A stretch of DNA of 64,000 bases from assembly GCA_018894105.1 (NCBI GenBank), contig CM032121.1, positions 5,436,507-5,500,506 on the forward strand. Reading direction: 5' to 3'. Each line of letters starts with the position of its first letter. Positions within the stretch are counted from its first letter, which is position 1. A program made the position numbers and the translations under genes. This DNA comes from Jacaranda mimosifolia (Eukaryota > Streptophyta > Magnoliopsida > Lamiales > Bignoniaceae). The notes under the pieces are model-generated. The model did no database searches and had not been told where the DNA came from. It saw only the letters and a list, made by a program, of their open reading frames with translations. Shown one piece after another: positions 59,277 to 64,000 of this stretch.

Positions 59277-60871
59277 TATTGTTAATTTTCCCTCAAAATC
59301 CCACAAGTTTATTTTTATAAACTTAGGTATATGAATAATAACTTTTAGGAGGGACAATTCACGTAAGTTGGGTGGGCGAGTATTATATAAATTTATTCAA
59401 CCCAAACCCATCCTATTTAATTTTCAACCTAAGAACCCCAAACTCAATCCCAACCTGAATTAAATCAGAACAACTCGGGTTGACTAGATTTGAATTGGGT
59501 TAACCACCAACCCGAAATCCACATGACCACTAGATTCACTTATGAAGAGCATTTCAAAAGTAGAAGATTTGTATAAATTGTAAATTAGATTCATATTTAT
59601 TTAGACCTCCAAAAATAAATACATCTTTTTAAAATCATTTAAATCAAAAAGTATGTAATTACGATTCAACTCATCTACAATATTGACTTTCACATCCAAA
59701 TTTAATTTCAAAAGATGATTACATATTCAATTAGTCTTTTGTAAATTACTGTTATTTCAAATATACATGCTTGCTTAATTGCAGAAAACAGTATTGTACA
59801 TAATATTATATGTACTTGTGATGGACTATTGCACTGTTATATTCATAACAAAATTACCAAATCAATTTTAATTTTAAAAAAACTGATCTAAAATTAGACA
59901 AAGTTTATGAAGCAAATAGGCAACAAAAGAGAGCACTTCAAAATTTATTTGTAATATGAGTTGGATTGGTTCGGATTGGATTAGATACATGGGTCATTCG
60001 AGAAATAAATTTAGGTAGGCGGGTAATCTCGTGATTCAACCTAAACCCACCTAATTTTTATTTTATTTTAATATGGATCGATTTAATTTCAACCCAATCC
60101 GATAAGCCTCAACTCAAATACAATAATTTTGTATTGATTTTGTATAAGGTTTTTTTGGGTTAGAAATTACTGCCACTAAGTACTTTTAGTTTTTGATGGT
60201 GTATATTGATGTATTGGATGGATATTTTGTTATTTAGATGATTGTTTGGATTTATACAGGTTTTGGATGATTATTTTGGTGTATATAGATTTTTTTTGTA
60301 CTTTTTGAATTAAAATTTGTTTTTAAATATTCTAAAATTTTTGGGACAGAAAAATCTGTTGAAAAACGTAATAAAATAAGAATAAAAAATATTTACAATA
60401 AAATTAATAAAAGAATAATAAAAATTAGTCTTGATAAAGTTTTAGTGACGAACTTTTTGACGAAAAATTGTCGCAGTTCTACAATAGATATATTTGTTGC
60501 AAGTTTCATCAACAACTTCAAGCAAATTCGTGCATATTTTGTTGCAAATACAAGACGTTGCAAATTGCATTGCAAAAATTTACGACTGATGTTTTAGGAA
60601 TGGAATTGGGCGCTACAAATCCATCGCAAACCTCATTTTGCGACGGATTTTTAAAATTCTGTTGCAAAATAATTTTTCTTGTGGTTATTAAATTATGCAA
60701 ATCATTAATGTGATGAAATGGGTGAATAAGTTATAACACCTTCGACTACTTCCTTTCTTGCCAGATGTACAAAAGGTGGAAAACAAACCAAACCAAAATT
60801 TCCCTTTTGAGGAAATAAATATAAGGTGTATATGAAAGTATCTAGTTTCTGCATAATTAGTCAAAATATCT
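59277..60871. other. Gene-free AT-rich DNA
   Basis: Contains segments with CCCAACCC/GGGTTGGGT words in opposite orientation (59395-59520 and 59960-60120), which suggests a decayed foldback element. A stretch with GTTGCAA/TTGCGACGG words (60440-60680) ends TTTTTCTTGTGG, which resembles a CACTA-type end. Frames near 60393-60713 are open by chance. Confidence 0.45.
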
Positions 60872-62585
60872 TATTGGAGCACAACGGAAGCAATTTGGTC
60901 ATGGGATTTAATTTATCAGGAATTTACAGATCACTCACAAAGTTGATGACAAATATAATACCCAATAGATAGAAAAATAAAACAGACACAAATTTACGTA
61001 GTTCGGCAAATTCCACCTATCTTCACAGGAGTTTTCTTTTTTCAATTATGATAGAATTTTACCAGTAAAAACCAATACTTGAGTTTGATAGGCCCAAACT
61101 CAAGGCAAAAACCCATTGTACAACTCCTATCATAACTACTAAAGAGATACTAACTCCACCCCTTTGTATTGCCCCACTTGTACTCACAATAACTATCCCA
61201 TGAGTATCATAAGTTCCACAAGTGTCATCTCTTTTTCAAGTAATCAAATAAATATATCTATTTATAATCGAAAATTACTTGACTACTTCACCTAGAATTA
61301 GAAAACCTAATACAAGAAAGAGTCTTAATTCTAATCAAACTTGGTCTATCGATAACCGAGTCAAATCCCAACAATCTTTACTTTGATGAGGTTTCGCATC
61401 TCAGCAATTGTTCATGACTCCATTGCTAACCAAATTCCATTGGCCTTCAAAGATACCATTGCACATGCCGAATTAGTAAGGTCTTGGCACCAATTAACTC
61501 ATCCCGGCCAATGCACATGTACAACCTAATGTGTGACTTTTAGGACTCCACCTCCAGTGAATATTCATAGCCTTTGAAATCCAAGTGGCTTAAGAAAATT
61601 AGATTCTTTTGTGTCTTTAGGATATATATCACACCACTTAAAGTACGAACCTCTCCAACAACTATTTTGACTTTCACTACTCCAATACCCATGACTCTCC
61701 AAGTAGAATCATTGCACAAAGACAAATTACCTACCTTCCATGATTGAAGTGAATAAAAAATAATCCTCCATGGAGCAAACATGCATTATGCATTCGGAAT
61801 CCAAAATCCAATCATCTTCACAACATTAATGATAATATTGTCCGCAATACAAAGTCAAATCTTCATGTTGTAAATCCTTCATATCTATCGACTTCTCCTA
61901 CCTTCCTTTCAATGCTACTGCTAGGCCTAGTTGAATTAGGAGATCCTCCACCCTTTCTTGCCAAAGAGTGAAATTCCCTTTGCCATCAAGTTTACCGTGA
62001 AGTAATTTGCCAATAACATTGCCCAACCCTTAAAATTTAAGTCTCAACTTGTAGCCCTAACCAAAAGCTATGATACCAATTTGTTGGAGCACAACAAAAG
62101 CAATTTAGTCACGAGATTTAATTTATCAGGAATTCACAAATCACACTCACAAAGTTGATAACAAAAATAATACCCAACAGATAGAAAAATAAATCAGACA
62201 TAGATTTACGTAGTTCAGCAAACTCCGCCTACCTCCACTTGAGTTTTCTTTCTTCAATTATGATAGTATTTTACCAGTACAAGTCAATCCTTGAGTTTGA
62301 TAGGCCCAAACTCAAGCCAATAGCACCTCGTACAACTCATATCATAACTACGAAAGAGATACTCACTCCACCCCTTTGTATTACCCCACTCATACTCACA
62401 ATAACTATCCCACGAATGTCAGAAGTTCCACAAGTGTTCTCCCTTTTTCAAGTAATCAAATAAATACATATATTTATAATAGAAAATAACTTGACTGTCT
62501 CACCTAAAACTAGGAAACCTAATACAAGAAGGAGTCCTAATTCTAATCAAACTTGATCTCTTGATAACCGAGTCAAATCCCAACA
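60872..62585 (-). mobile_element. Mini copia element with ~503-bp LTRs and only a protease remnant
   Basis: Direct repeats 60872-61373 (502 bp) and 62082-62585 (504 bp) are LTRs. On the minus strand the right one is the 5' LTR, since TTGGTATCATAGC, a tRNA-iMet primer binding site, follows it at 62081-62069. The LTR starts TGTTGGGATTTGACTCGG and ends CTCCAACA (TA variant in the left copy). Flanks TATCT and TAGCT may be a decayed target duplication. Only about 700 bp lie between the LTRs. Confidence 0.85.
61540..61782 (-). pseudogene. Copia protease remnant inside the mini element
   Basis: The frame reads VMGIGVVKVKIVVGEVRTLS and then LIFLSHLDFKGYEYSLE, which match the region after the protease active site in copia polyproteins (usually GIGTVRIK, VRTLSDVRYVP, NLISLGTLDSKGY). 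Gag, integrase and reverse transcriptase are absent. Confidence 0.7.
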
Positions 62586-62848
62586 TAGCTCATTCCAAGA
62601 ACTCCTTCCTCTTGCATGAAAAATAATGATGGTAAAGATTTTAATAATAACAAAACTCATTGAAATTTCAATGCATGATTTAGTTGAGATAAATAGTTAA
62701 ATTACTCAGTTACAGGGAAAAACAAAATTTTTAAAAAAAATTCAATCCACTCAGTACGCAATCACAATTAAGAATTAAGGATTATTTTTTCAAGTGTCCT
62801 GTCAACTAACAGGATGAATGCCAAACACAATTGATCTATTTGCTTTTT
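62586..62848. other. 3' flank of the terminal GLP pseudogene
   Basis: No gene. The segment from 62680 resembles 38140-38327 downstream of the split GLP pseudogene, so these two copies share a recent common flank. Confidence 0.5.
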
Positions 62849-63618
62849 CTAGTTGTTATCTCACCAAAATTGCCGTTGAAGATATTTGATCACATTCTTG
62901 TCAACCTGGAATGCTTTTGTGAGAACGTCAGAAGAAATATGAGGATTGGAACCGAAAACTGCATTTGCAATCGTAATAACTCTTGGATTTTGGCTGCTTA
63001 GACCAGCAAATGCCACGGTGTTGGTGTTCCAGTTTTAAATTGGAAATGAATGAGACCTTTGGGGAACACAAACACATCTCCTGGATATAAAGTTTTTGTG
63101 AAGAGCTTGTTCTTCTGGTTCGGATTTGCTGGATTGGAAGTCATGAAGCCAACGTACAGAGTGCCTTCCATGACAACAAGAATCTCGGTTGCACGAAGGT
63201 GTGTGTGAGGAGGGTTGAGATCATATGGTGCGAAATCAAGACGAGCTAAAGTAATACCAAGAGTGTTGAGTCCTGCTAATTGATTGACAGTCACCTGAGT
63301 AACTCTTGATCCAAGTGGATTTGTTGTATTTCCAGGATTGTTGAGACCGAAAAAGAAGAAATCATCTGCTGTGACCAGTTTTGGGTCTGCAAATCTTTCC
63401 ATTCACAAATACTGCAAGTTACAACATAGAGAGGAAATATTTAACAAGTATGAAATAAATATGTCAGTGATGGAATTAGCTTAAGTTCACATTTACAAAG
63501 AGACAGTAATGAAATTACCAGAAGCATCAGAGTTATTAACTGCAACACAGAAGTCCTGTAGAGGGCTGGTATCAGATGCATGAGCTAATGAAGAAGCCAA
63601 TGCCACAATTGCGATAGT
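62849..63618 (-). pseudogene. Germin-like protein pseudogene, 5' end cut by an LTR
   Basis: Exon 1 survives from 63618 to 63519: it keeps the LASSLAHA end of the signal peptide and the DFCVAV motif, but the first ~24 bases with the start codon are separated by an inserted LTR. Exon 2 (from about 63409 to the TAG at 62849-62851) has a two-base deletion just after the second conserved cysteine, a one-base deletion in the codons after germin box 2 (near 63030), and a Trp-to-TGA change five codons before the normal stop. Germin box 1 ([10 protein letters not shown]) is otherwise readable. Confidence 0.9.
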
Positions 63619-63918
63619 TGGAAAGGACAACGTCCCCGCTCATGACAGATTTGTAGGATTGACAGTTATAATCTTTAGATTGTGGGCGGTTACTAAGTTA
63701 GTGGATCTAGGTGTTTAGATTAAGGCCAAAACCACCTTCAATATTGGAAGGGTGGTTCTTGTATATAAATATCTCAATGTAAACTCCACGGCGGGAGGGG
63801 GCGGGTGATTTTTCGGATAAGAAATATAATTGAAGAACTTATTATTTTCCATCAATTTTAATGTTATTTCTTAGTTTCTTCTTTATGTTTTATTGGTGCA
63901 TGGATTAAATTTGCATCA
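63619..63918 (+). repeat. LTR of a retrotransposon inserted in GLP exon 1
   Basis: A 300-bp segment begins TGGAAAGGAC at the point where exon 1 homology ends and closes with GCATCA. TTGGCACTGTCCGTAGGAAA follows, which resembles the TTGGCGCCGTCTGTGGGAAA-type primer binding sites of many plant Ty3/gypsy elements. A TATATAAATA box lies at about 63761. The partner LTR and the 5' part of the GLP exon should lie right of the window. Confidence 0.65.
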
Positions 63919-64000
63919 ATTGGCACTGTCCGTAGGAAATTCGACTAATTAGAATTAAGACATGAGAATGAAAAAATGCAACATGCATGAACATCCTTAT
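63919..64000 (+). mobile_element. Primer binding site and start of retroelement interior
   Basis: Primer-binding-site-like sequence from 63920, then AT-rich leader to the end of the window. No coding sequence is reached. Confidence 0.5.

Overview
This is nuclear DNA from a flowering plant, most likely a eudicot. It is AT-rich and carries intron-containing germin-like protein (GLP) genes of the subfamily 1 type buried in nested Ty1/copia and Ty3/gypsy retrotransposons, foldback DNA elements and microsatellites. No species marker is visible and I do not name one. I see no prokaryotic gene, CRISPR array, tRNA or rRNA gene.

The only genes I consider intact are two divergently oriented GLPs. GLP1 is on the minus strand at 16906-17702 and GLP2 on the plus strand at 20001-20800. 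Each has 229 codons, two exons, a phase-1 intron of about 110 bp, a signal peptide, two N-terminal cysteines and both germin boxes with the 3-His/1-Glu metal site. Four more GLP copies are broken: 1031-1684 (-), 38328-44136 (-, split by a copia element), 49771-50574 (+, recent frameshifts) and 62849-63618 (-, cut by an LTR). The window is therefore a birth-and-death GLP cluster.

Layout. 1-1030: right part of a dispersed element abutting a GLP pseudogene. 1685-8597: gene-poor DNA with a small foldback element, a diverged duplicated block and a CACTA-type foldback MITE with a clean empty site. 8598-16149: a degenerate copia element whose 5' LTR I cannot find. 16906-20800: the intact GLP pair. 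20801-32482: 3' flank, a copia relic (LTR, primer binding site, gag, protease) and, inside it, a Ty3/gypsy element with ~3 kb LTRs but only gag between them. 32483-37701: a second, truncated member of the same gypsy family on the minus strand. 38328-44136: a GLP pseudogene carrying a 5,017-bp copia element with 248-bp LTRs and a GAGGG target duplication. 44320-46300: a unit-specific insert with microsatellites. 46301-58030: second copy of the segmental duplication (GLP pseudogene, the same copia relic, and a solo gypsy LTR at the same GTAGC target). 58050-59276: AT-rich foldback elements. 60872-62585: a mini copia element. 62849-64000: a GLP pseudogene interrupted by another LTR.

The nesting gives a relative order: copia relic, then gypsy insertion into it, then duplication of the whole GLP-TE unit, then loss of the gypsy interior in one copy and different later insertions in each copy. 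I found no convincing novel molecular system. The most informative observations are this dated nested structure, the gag-only gypsy element, the two pseudogenes with matching five-base insertions, the copia leader repeats, and the MITE with its empty site.
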